Source: an uncultured Comamonadaceae bacterium (GTDB lineage: Bacteria; Pseudomonadota; Gammaproteobacteria; Burkholderiales; Burkholderiaceae_C). From it: a stretch of DNA of 5,199 nucleotides. The stretch lies in the NCBI GenBank assembly GCA_937871735.1, contig CALMOI010000118.1, positions 1 to 5,199 of the forward strand, given 5' to 3'. This document shows, one piece after another, positions 1 to 5,199 of this stretch. Position 1 is the stretch's first letter. Every line of letters starts with the position of its first letter. The translations under genes were made by a program, and so were the position numbers. Under the pieces are notes generated by a model. That model made no database searches. It was given only the letters and a program-made list of their open reading frames with translations, and was not told the DNA's origin.

Positions 1-279
1 CTGGAAAAGCTGGACGACCAGCACCTGAAGCTGCCCAGCTACAACACCGACCCATGCTGGTCAACCGGGGCCAACAAGGCCAGGCGCTTTCATGACGTGG
101 CAACGACGCTGCTGGCCGTGGGCGGCAACGGCATTGGCATGGGCGCGGCTTGGAACATTTACCCCGAGCGCATCGCCGCCTCGGGGCTATTTGTTTACAG
201 CGGCGTGGCACTCACCTTGGTGTCATTGGCGGTGCTGTGGATCACGCCGCAGTGGCATTACAGCCCGACTGGGGACTGA
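1..279 (+). CDS. C-terminal end of an unidentified membrane protein (5' partial)
   Basis: The frame beginning at base 1 is open for 92 codons and ends in TGA at 277-279; the start lies outside the window. Third positions are almost all G or C from the first codon, so the frame is coding throughout and not only from the GTG at 97. The first 30 or so residues are polar (LEKLDDQHLKLPSYNTDP, then a Cys/Trp/Lys/Arg-rich stretch). A Gly/Ala-rich, weakly hydrophobic segment follows (VATTLLAVGGNGIGMGAAW), then a clear membrane helix (GLFVYSGVALTLVSLAVLWI) and a short polar tail. The last two helices loosely resemble the end of a major-facilitator transporter, but I do not recognise a family and claim no function. 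It converges on tldD with 19 bp between the stop codons. A possible pair of compensating indels near bases 51-93 is described in the findings. Confidence 0.6.
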   Translation: MEKLDDQHLKLPSYNTDPCWSTGANKARRFHDVATTLLAVGGNGIGMGAAWNIYPERIAASGLFVYSGVALTLVSLAVLWITPQWHYSPTGD

Positions 280-298
280 GTCGCCGCCGGGCTGGCAC

Positions 299-1759
299 TC
301 AAGCGGTGCCGCCCACTGTCAGCCCTTCAATGCGCAGCGTGGGTTGGCCCACGCCCACGGGCACGCTTTGGCCTTCTTTGCCGCAGGTGCCTACGCCCGA
401 GTCCAAGCGCATGTCGTTGCCGATCATGGTGACTTTTTTCAGCGATTCGGGGCCGCTGCCGATGATGGTCGCGCCCTTCACCGGGTACTGGATCTTGCCG
501 TTTTCCACCCAATAAGCTTGGCTGGCGCTGAACACGAACTTGCCGGAGGTGATGTCCACCTGCCCGCCGCCGAAGTTGGTGGCGTACAAGCCCTTTTTCA
601 GGCTGGCGATGATTTCTTGCGGGTCTTGGCTGCCGCCCAGCATGTAGGTGTTGGTCATGCGCGGCATGGGCACATGGGCGTAGCTTTCGCGGCGGCCATT
701 GCCGGTGGGCTTCACGCCCATCAGGCGGGCGTTCATCGCGTCTTGAATGTAGCCTTTCAAGATGCCGTCTTCGATCAGCACGTTGCGCTGGCTGGCGCAG
801 CCTTCATCGTCCACATTCAACGAGCCGCGTCGGTCGGCCAAGGTGCCGTCGTCGAGCACGGTCACACCTTTGGCGGCGACGCGCTGGCCGATCATGCCCG
901 AGAAGGCGCTGGAGCCTTTGCGGTTGAAGTCGCCTTCCAGCCCGTGGCCGACGGCTTCGTGCAGCAGCACGCCGGGCCAGCCGGGGCCGACCACCACGGT
1001 CATCACGCCAGCGGGGGCCGGGCGCGCTTCGAGGTTGGTGAGGGCGGCGTTGACCGCATCGTCCACGTACTCGGCGATCTTGGCGTCGTCAAAATAGGCG
1101 AACCCAAAGCGACCGCCGCCGCCGCCGGAGCCCACTTCGCGGCGGCCATTTTGCTCAGCGATCACGGTGACGGACAGGCGCACCAGCGGGCGCACGTCAG
1201 CGGCCAAAGTGCCATCGGCGCGGGCCACCATCACCACGTCGTACTCGCTGGCCAAACCGGCCATGACTTGCACCACACGCGGGTCACGGGCGCGGGCGAG
1301 CTGTTCGACGCGGCCCAGCAACTCAACTTTGTCGGTGCTGCCGAGCGAGGCAATCGGGTCAATGCCCGCATACAGCGAGCGGCTGGGCGAAATTTTGCGT
1401 GTGGGCACGCGCACGCGGCGGCCTTGGGCGGCGCTGGAGATCGAGCGCACGGTGCGTGCCGCGTCCATCAGCGAGGCTTCGGAGATGTCGTCGGAGTAGG
1501 CGAAGGCGGTTTTTTCGCCCGAGACGGCGCGCACGCCCACGCCTTGGTCGATGCTGAAACTGCCGGTTTTGACGATGCCCTCTTCCAGGCTCCAGCCTTC
1601 GGAGCGGGTGTACTGGAAGTAGAGATCAGCGTCGTCCACTTGATGCGCCTTGATGGCGGACAGCGCACGGCTGAGGTGGGTTTCGGTCAAACCGAAGGGT
1701 GTCAGCAACAACGATTGAGCTGTGGCCAGACGTTCAAGGGTGGGTTCGCGGGAGATCAT
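299..1759 (-). CDS. tldD: TldD metalloprotease subunit
   Basis: TldD is the catalytic, metal-binding subunit of the cytoplasmic TldD/TldE (PmbA) peptidase. In E. coli the pair trims the microcin B17 leader and degrades unfolded peptides and the CcdA antitoxin. The product matches E. coli TldD, as I remember it, along almost its whole length. It carries the N-terminal block DLYFQ...GSFSIDQGVGVRAVSGEKT and the glycine loop SGGGGGRFGF. The HExxxH metal site is in LLHEAVGHGLEGDFNR (H267, E268, H272 from this start). MPRMTNTYML, NFGGGQVDITSGKFVFS and the C-terminal GTCGKEGQSVPVGVGQPT follow; C459 there corresponds to the third metal ligand. Length is 486 residues against 481 in E. coli. I chose the ATG at 1759 because a -10-like TACAAT ends 7 nt before it. 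The ATG at 1768 (489 aa) is the alternative, and a further upstream ATG at 1837 would overlap rodA and adds unconserved sequence. It lies 46 bp downstream of rodA on the same strand, so co-transcription is likely. No tldE/pmbA is in the window. Confidence 0.97.
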   Translation of the reverse strand: MISREPTLERLATAQSLLLTPFGLTETHLSRALSAIKAHQVDDADLYFQYTRSEGWSLEEGIVKTGSFSIDQGVGVRAVSGEKTAFAYSDDISEASLMDAARTVRSISSAAQGRRVRVPTRKISPSRSLYAGIDPIASLGSTDKVELLGRVEQLARARDPRVVQVMAGLASEYDVVMVARADGTLAADVRPLVRLSVTVIAEQNGRREVGSGGGGGRFGFAYFDDAKIAEYVDDAVNAALTNLEARPAPAGVMTVVVGPGWPGVLLHEAVGHGLEGDFNRKGSSAFSGMIGQRVAAKGVTVLDDGTLADRRGSLNVDDEGCASQRNVLIEDGILKGYIQDAMNARLMGVKPTGNGRRESYAHVPMPRMTNTYMLGGSQDPQEIIASLKKGLYATNFGGGQVDITSGKFVFSASQAYWVENGKIQYPVKGATIIGSGPESLKKVTMIGNDMRLDSGVGTCGKEGQSVPVGVGQPTLRIEGLTVGGTA

Positions 1760-1766
1760 GGGGCTC

Positions 1767-1795
1767 ATTGTAGGCAGCAGCACCGGCTGGGTCTG
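1767..1795 (-). promoter_or_regulatory. Candidate tldD promoter in the rodA-tldD gap
   Basis: On the minus strand TACAAT (1772-1767) matches the sigma-70 -10 box at 5 of 6 positions. CAGACC (1795-1790) matches the -35 box at 3 of 6, including the GAC core, with a 17-bp spacer. The spacing would start transcription at or very near the ATG at 1759, giving a leaderless or nearly leaderless mRNA. The ATG at 1768 overlaps the -10 box and could be used only on read-through from rodA. No Shine-Dalgarno sequence precedes either ATG. This is inference from sequence alone. Confidence 0.4.
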
Positions 1796-1805
1796 CCGCC
1801 GCGCG

Positions 1806-2963
1806 CTATGACTGCACCAGCCGCTTGGATTTGGCAATCGACATCAAAATTCCCAGCGACAAACCCAGCGTCACCATCGCGGTGCCGCCGTAGCTGATGA
1901 AGGGCAAGGGCACGCCCACCACCGGCAAAATGCCGCTGACCATGCCCATGTTCACGAACGAGTAGGAAAAGAAGATCATCGCCACGCCGCCCGCCAGCAA
2001 GCGCGAGAACAAAGTGGGCGCGTTTTGCGCAATCACCAAGGCGCGCAGCACCAGCAGCACGAACACGGTGGTCAGCACCAGCGTGCCGATCAGGCCAAAT
2101 TCTTCGGCGTAAGCGGCAAAGATGAAGTCGGTGGTGCGCTCGGGAATGAATTCCAAATGCGTCTGCGTGCCCTTCATGAAGCCTTTGCCAAACACGCCGC
2201 CCGAGCCAATGGCGATCATGCCTTGGATGATGTGAAAGCCCTTGCCCAGCGGGTCACGCGAGGGGTTGAGCAGCGTGCAAATGCGCTGTTGCTGGTAGTC
2301 GTGCAGCACGGGCCAGCGCACGCCATCGGCGCACAAGCTGGGTTCAAAAAACGCCACCAGCCCAATGCCAATCGCACCCAACACCACGGGCGGCAAGACC
2401 AGCTTCCAGCTCAAGCCGGCGAAAAAAATCACCGAAAAGCCCGCCCCCATCACCAGCAAAGCCGTGCCCAAGTCGGGCTGCTTCATGATCAAGCCCACGG
2501 GCACCAACAAGAACGCAATGGCGATCACAAAGTCTTTCGCCTGCAACATGCCTTCGCGCCGCTGAAACCACCACGCCAGCATCAACGGCATGGCGATTTT
2601 GAGAATCTCGCTGGGCTGAATCACCACGCCAATGTTCAGCCAGCGCCGTGCGCCTTTTTTGGCGATGCCAAACAGGGCCACAGCAATCAGCAAGGTCACG
2701 CCGATGGTGTACAGCGGCACCGCCACCGCCATCAGGCGCTGGGGTGGGATTTGCGCCACCAAAAACATGATGCCAGCAGCCAGCAGCATGTTGCGTCCGT
2801 GGTCAGAAAAGCGGGTGCCGTGGTCGTAGCCTGAGGAGTACATGGTGAGCATGCCCAAGCAGCCCAGCATGAACACCAAGAACGCCAGCGGCCCATCAAA
2901 GCCCTTGATCATGGGTTTGAGAAGATGCCACCGGGGGGGTTGGTCAAATACAGATGTAGCCAT
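1806..2963 (-). CDS. rodA: RodA, SEDS peptidoglycan glycosyltransferase
   Basis: RodA polymerises lipid II into glycan strands in the inner membrane, with the class B transpeptidase PBP2 (MrdA), as part of the elongasome. The 385-residue product has about ten hydrophobic helices. SEDS motifs appear in order: KGARRWLN with W108, IQPSEILKI (116-123), KQPDLGTALL (161-170), NPSRDPLGKGFHIIQ (233-247), AIGSGGVFGKG, PERTTDF with the essential Asp at D279 (equivalent to E. coli D262), then VNMGMVSGILPVVGVPLP and ISYGG near the C-terminus. E. coli RodA is 370 residues. The extra length is a short N-terminal extension plus an insertion of about 10 residues at 207-218 in the large extracytoplasmic loop, which brings in C211 near C229. 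The first ATG at 2963 is the natural start, and no Shine-Dalgarno sequence precedes it. The gene is first in its transcription unit because yqiA diverges upstream, so it is not directly downstream of mrdA here. tldD follows after 46 bp. Confidence 0.97.
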   Translation of the reverse strand: MATSVFDQPPRWHLLKPMIKGFDGPLAFLVFMLGCLGMLTMYSSGYDHGTRFSDHGRNMLLAAGIMFLVAQIPPQRLMAVAVPLYTIGVTLLIAVALFGIAKKGARRWLNIGVVIQPSEILKIAMPLMLAWWFQRREGMLQAKDFVIAIAFLLVPVGLIMKQPDLGTALLVMGAGFSVIFFAGLSWKLVLPPVVLGAIGIGLVAFFEPSLCADGVRWPVLHDYQQQRICTLLNPSRDPLGKGFHIIQGMIAIGSGGVFGKGFMKGTQTHLEFIPERTTDFIFAAYAEEFGLIGTLVLTTVFVLLVLRALVIAQNAPTLFSRLLAGGVAMIFFSYSFVNMGMVSGILPVVGVPLPFISYGGTAMVTLGLSLGILMSIAKSKRLVQS

Positions 2964-2964
2964 A

Positions 2965-2986
2965 GGGGGCGGATTATCACGCCCTC
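2965..2986. repeat. Inverted repeat in the rodA-yqiA divergent region
   Basis: GGGCG (2967-2971) pairs perfectly with CGCCC (2980-2984) around an 8-base centre, GATTATCA. A G-T and a G-C pair extend the arms to 2965-2986. The centre contains the rodA -10-like hexamer (GATAAT on the minus strand). It could be an operator or a small hairpin near the rodA 5' end, but short GC arms are common by chance in high-GC DNA. Confidence 0.25.
2973..2978 (-). promoter_or_regulatory. Candidate rodA -10 element
   Basis: GATAAT on the minus strand matches TATAAT at 5 of 6 positions and ends 9 nt before the rodA ATG at 2963. Transcription would therefore begin within a few bases of the start codon. I found no convincing -35 hexamer at 15-19 bp spacing, and no Shine-Dalgarno sequence. 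The G/C-rich surroundings make this AT-rich spot stand out. Confidence 0.35.
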
Positions 2987-3006
2987 AGGTGAAGCAGCGC
3001 TGTCGC

Positions 3007-3012
3007 TACGAT
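3007..3012 (+). promoter_or_regulatory. Candidate yqiA -10 element
   Basis: TACGAT keeps the most conserved -10 positions (T1, A2, A5, T6) and ends 7 nt before the yqiA ATG at 3020, which predicts a leaderless transcript. No good -35 box is visible at 16-18 bp spacing. The footprint of a polymerase bound here would overlap the one needed for rodA. Confidence 0.3.
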
Positions 3013-3019
3013 AGTGCCC

Positions 3020-3619
3020 ATGTCTGCCCACCTCACACCCACCACGCACGTGCTGTATTTGCACGGTTTTCGTTCATCGCCGCAATCCATGAAGGCGCAA
3101 AAAGTGGCCGAACGGGTGCGCACGCAGCATCCGCAGGTGACGTGGTGGTGTCCGCAACTGCCGCCCTCGCCCCGCGCGGCAATGGCGCAGGTGCAAGCAG
3201 GCATCGCCGACTGGCCGCGTGGGCAGATGGCGGTGGTCGGTTCATCACTGGGCGGGTTTTATGCGGCTTGGGTGGCGCGGCAAACCAGCTGCCCGGCGGT
3301 GTTGCTGAACCCGGCGGTTGATCCAGCACGCGACTTGGCCCGCTATATCGGCGAACAAACCAGTTGGCACAACCCGCAAGACCGCTTTTTCTTCCGGCCT
3401 GAGTTTGTGGACGAGCTGCGCGCCCTCGACACCGGCCCCGACTTCGTGCCCCAGCCTTGCTTTGCCGTGATCGCTCAAGGTGACGAAGTGCTGGACTGGC
3501 ACGAGATGCGCGCCCGCTATGCCAGCGCCCGCATCAAGCTGCTGCCCGCCAGCGACCACGCACTGAGCGACTTCGATCAGCACATCGACGAGGTGTTCGA
3601 CTTCTTGCAACTGCGCTGA
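3020..3619 (+). CDS. yqiA: YqiA/YcfP-family alpha/beta-hydrolase esterase
   Basis: This is a small cytoplasmic serine esterase of the YqiA family; E. coli YqiA acts on short acyl esters in vitro and its physiological substrate is unclear. The 199-residue product (E. coli about 193) begins with VLYLHGFRSSP, where the HGF supplies the oxyanion region. CPQLPPSP follows at 44-51. The nucleophile elbow VVGSSLGGFYA has the catalytic serine at S76, and LLNPAVDP lies at 95-102. The acid region AQGDEVLD has D155 as the likely triad acid, and SDHALSDF holds the catalytic histidine H180. The whole triad is intact and there is no signal peptide. I place the start at the ATG at 3020. A GTG six bases upstream is in frame but adds only two residues and lies closer to the -10-like element. 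It is divergent from rodA, and the RNase gene begins 31 bp downstream on the same strand, so the two may form an operon. Confidence 0.93.
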   Translation: MSAHLTPTTHVLYLHGFRSSPQSMKAQKVAERVRTQHPQVTWWCPQLPPSPRAAMAQVQAGIADWPRGQMAVVGSSLGGFYAAWVARQTSCPAVLLNPAVDPARDLARYIGEQTSWHNPQDRFFFRPEFVDELRALDTGPDFVPQPCFAVIAQGDEVLDWHEMRARYASARIKLLPASDHALSDFDQHIDEVFDFLQLR

Positions 3620-3643
3620 GCACGCCCGTTTTGCGGGGACAAT
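3616..3643 (+). promoter_or_regulatory. Candidate promoter for the RNase II-family gene
   Basis: GACAAT (3638-3643) ends 7 nt before the ATG at 3651. CTGAGC (3616-3621), overlapping the yqiA stop codon, sits 16 bp upstream of it and matches the -35 box at 3 of 6 positions. The only Shine-Dalgarno-like bases are AGG at 3647-3649, one base before the ATG and too close to serve. If real, the RNase can be transcribed separately from yqiA as a leaderless mRNA. Confidence 0.3.
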
Positions 3644-3650
3644 CTCAGGC

Positions 3651-5199
3651 ATGTACTTACTGTTTGAAGAAGCCGGCAAATTCATGGCCGGGCGTGTGCT
3701 GTCCGAGGCAGATGCTTCGGCGCAGGTGGAATTGGACAGCGGCAAGCGCGTCAAGGTCAAAGCCGCCAACATCTTGCTCAAATTCGAGAAACCGTCCCCC
3801 GCCGAGCTGCTGGCGCAAGCCGCAGTGGTCGCGGAAAGCATCGAGTTGGAGCTGGCTTGGGAATTTGCCCCCGAGGGTGAATTCGGTTTTGCCGATTTGG
3901 CGCGTGACTACTTCAGCGCCGACGCTTCGCTGACCCAGCAAGTGGGCGCGCTGCTGCGCCTGTTTGAAGCGCCGCATTACTTTCGCCGTGCAGGCAAAGG
4001 CCGCTTCAAAAAGGCCCCGGCTGAGATCGTGCAGCAAGCGCTACTCGCCATCGAAAAGAAAAAGCTGATCTTGCAGCACATTGCCGATTGGTCAGCCGAG
4101 CTGGCCGCAGGCCGCTGCCCGCAGCCGATTGCCGATCAGTTGTTCAAAATTTTGTTCAAGCCGGACAAGAACGCGCCCGAATACAAAGCGGTGGTCGAAG
4201 CCTCACGCGCCACGCACTTGGCCCCGCTGGCGTTGCTGCAACGCGCTGGCGCGATTGCCTCGCCGTACCAATTTCACTGGCAGCGGTTTTTGCTGGACAA
4301 CTTCCCCAAAGGCACCGGCTTTCCCGCCGTGCAAGCGCCGCCCATCACCGAGCCGCTGCCGCTGGCCGATGTGCAGGCCTACTCCATCGACGACTCGCAA
4401 ACCACAGAAATCGACGATGCGCTGTCGGTGCAAGGCTTGGGCAGCGGCACAGTGGTGCTGGGCATCCACATCGCCGCGCCGGGCTTGGTGGTGTTGCCGG
4501 GCAGCCCGATTGACCAGCTCGGGCGCAACCGGCTGTCTACGGTCTACATGCCGGGCTACAAGATCACCATGCTGCCCGACGACGTGGTGCAGGGCTACAC
4601 CTTGGCCGAAGGGCGTGCTTGCCCGGCGGTGTCGCTGTACGTGACGCTGGACGAGGCCACGCTGGAGATCCGCAGCTCCGAAACCAAGATCGAGCAAGTG
4701 CCCATCGCCGCCAACTTGCGCCATGACCAACTGGACGGCTTGGTCACCGCACCGTGGCTGGAAGACCCCGCCTTTGAACACGCCACCCCGCAACCCGCGC
4801 TGGCCATGCCCCGCGAGTCGCTGAGCTTTTTGTACCGCTTGGCCAAAGAGCTCAAGGCGCGGCGCGAAGTGGTGCGCGGCAAGCCCGAAAACTTCAACCG
4901 TCCCGACTACAACTTCCGCTTGCTGCCACTGCCGTCGGGGACGCATGTCGGCGCGGCGGTTTGGGGCAGCGATCCCAAAGCGCCCACCGGCCACGAGCAC
5001 GTACAAATCAGCACCCGCACACGCGGCTCGCCGCTGGACTTGATCGTGGCCGAAGCCATGATCTTGGCCAACAGCACCTGGGGCAGTTGGATGGCCGACT
5101 TGGGCGTGCCCGGCATTTACCGCAGCCAAGCCAGCATGGCTCCCGGCGTGAAGGTGCGCATGGGCACCAAGGCGCTGCCGCACGCGGGCATCGGCGTGA
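3651..5199 (+). CDS. RNase II-family (RNB domain) 3'-5' exoribonuclease, 3' partial
   Basis: RNB enzymes degrade single-stranded RNA processively from the 3' end using two divalent metal ions. The frame from the ATG at 3651 has no stop through the window end, giving 516 residues. The start MYLLFEEAGKF fits a small beta-barrel at about 1-45. A segment at about 75-120 (FGFADLARDYFSAD...VGALLRLFEAPHYFRR) looks like a winged helix. This recalls the Deinococcus RNase II homologue, which carries a winged helix where E. coli RNase II has cold-shock domains. The RNB signature YSIDDSQTTEIDDALSV (244-260) gives metal ligands D247, D255 and D256, with E253 where E. coli has D207. Further RNB blocks are GIHIAAPG (271-278), PGSPIDQLGRNRLSTVYMP with Y299 as the RNA-stacking tyrosine, MLPDD, and LIVAEAMILAN...GVPGIYRSQ (464-493). 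The rest of RNB with its catalytic arginine, and any S1 domain, lie beyond the window. Family members are usually 650-700 residues. The symbol rnb is often used, but this is a divergent subfamily, so I leave it blank. Confidence 0.93.
   Translation, partial: MYLLFEEAGKFMAGRVLSEADASAQVELDSGKRVKVKAANILLKFEKPSPAELLAQAAVVAESIELELAWEFAPEGEFGFADLARDYFSADASLTQQVGALLRLFEAPHYFRRAGKGRFKKAPAEIVQQALLAIEKKKLILQHIADWSAELAAGRCPQPIADQLFKILFKPDKNAPEYKAVVEASRATHLAPLALLQRAGAIASPYQFHWQRFLLDNFPKGTGFPAVQAPPITEPLPLADVQAYSIDDSQTTEIDDALSVQGLGSGTVVLGIHIAAPGLVVLPGSPIDQLGRNRLSTVYMPGYKITMLPDDVVQGYTLAEGRACPAVSLYVTLDEATLEIRSSETKIEQVPIAANLRHDQLDGLVTAPWLEDPAFEHATPQPALAMPRESLSFLYRLAKELKARREVVRGKPENFNRPDYNFRLLPLPSGTHVGAAVWGSDPKAPTGHEHVQISTRTRGSPLDLIVAEAMILANSTWGSWMADLGVPGIYRSQASMAPGVKVRMGTKALPHAGIGV

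Noticed and set aside
294..310. Hairpin GGCAC - 7 nt - GTGCC at the convergent ends of the first gene and tldD, considered as a terminator
   Set aside because: The stem is only 5 bp, overlaps the tldD stop codon, and has no T tract on either side. It is not enough to call a Rho-independent terminator.
1113..1127. Five tandem CCG triplets, considered as a microsatellite
   Set aside because: They encode the conserved glycine loop of TldD (SGGGGGRFG on the minus strand), which has the same length in E. coli TldD.
1769..1837. A longer tldD beginning at the ATG at 1837
   Set aside because: It would overlap the end of rodA by 32 bp and add 23 residues with no counterpart in E. coli TldD. The downstream ATGs give the family's normal length.
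92..1897. A 601-codon plus-strand open frame lying antisense to tldD
   Set aside because: It covers tldD on the opposite strand, is rich in His/Ala/Gly with no recognisable motif, and starts inside the first gene. Strong G/C bias at tldD third positions removes antisense stops and explains its length.
2025..2834. A 269-codon plus-strand open frame antisense to rodA
   Set aside because: It is very rich in His and Gln, as expected from reading Leu/Trp-rich membrane-protein codons backwards. RodA is unambiguous on the other strand.
4203..5183. A 326-codon minus-strand open frame antisense to the RNase gene
   Set aside because: It has low-complexity His/Gly/Arg/Gln composition and no motif. The opposite strand encodes a clear RNB protein, so this is a shadow of biased codon use.

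Overview
This window looks like a stretch of ordinary chromosome from a high-GC betaproteobacterium, most likely a Comamonadaceae-type member of the Burkholderiales. That placement is inference: it rests on strong G/C preference at third codon positions, TldD and RodA proteins close to the gammaproteobacterial versions, and an RNB exoribonuclease of the helix-turn-helix type rather than the cold-shock-domain type. I see no insertion sequence, prophage, CRISPR array, tRNA, rRNA or toxin-antitoxin module, and nothing that amounts to an undescribed system.

Layout, left to right. Bases 1-279 (+) hold the C-terminal end of a membrane protein whose start lies outside the window and whose family I cannot name. 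It runs into the 3' end of tldD (299-1759, -), a metalloprotease subunit. Just upstream of tldD on the same strand is rodA (1806-2963, -), the SEDS-family peptidoglycan glycosyltransferase of the elongation machinery. A 56-bp divergent region (2964-3019) separates rodA from yqiA (3020-3619, +), a small alpha/beta-hydrolase esterase. After 31 bp comes an RNase II-family exoribonuclease (3651 onward, +), open to the last base and cut by the window end at about three quarters of its expected length.

The genes form two likely transcription units, rodA-tldD leftward and yqiA-RNase rightward, facing away from each other across 2964-3019. They share no pathway: cell-wall synthesis, peptide proteolysis, ester hydrolysis and RNA decay.

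The most interesting signal is in the starts. All four complete 5' ends lack a properly placed Shine-Dalgarno sequence, and each has a -10-like hexamer of form NANNAT 7 to 9 nt before an ATG. This suggests leaderless transcripts, and for tldD it decides between two candidate starts. The divergent promoters would also overlap. Other points are a two-cysteine insertion in the RodA extracytoplasmic loop, an Asp-to-Glu change in the RNB metal site, and a possible compensated frameshift in the first, partial gene.
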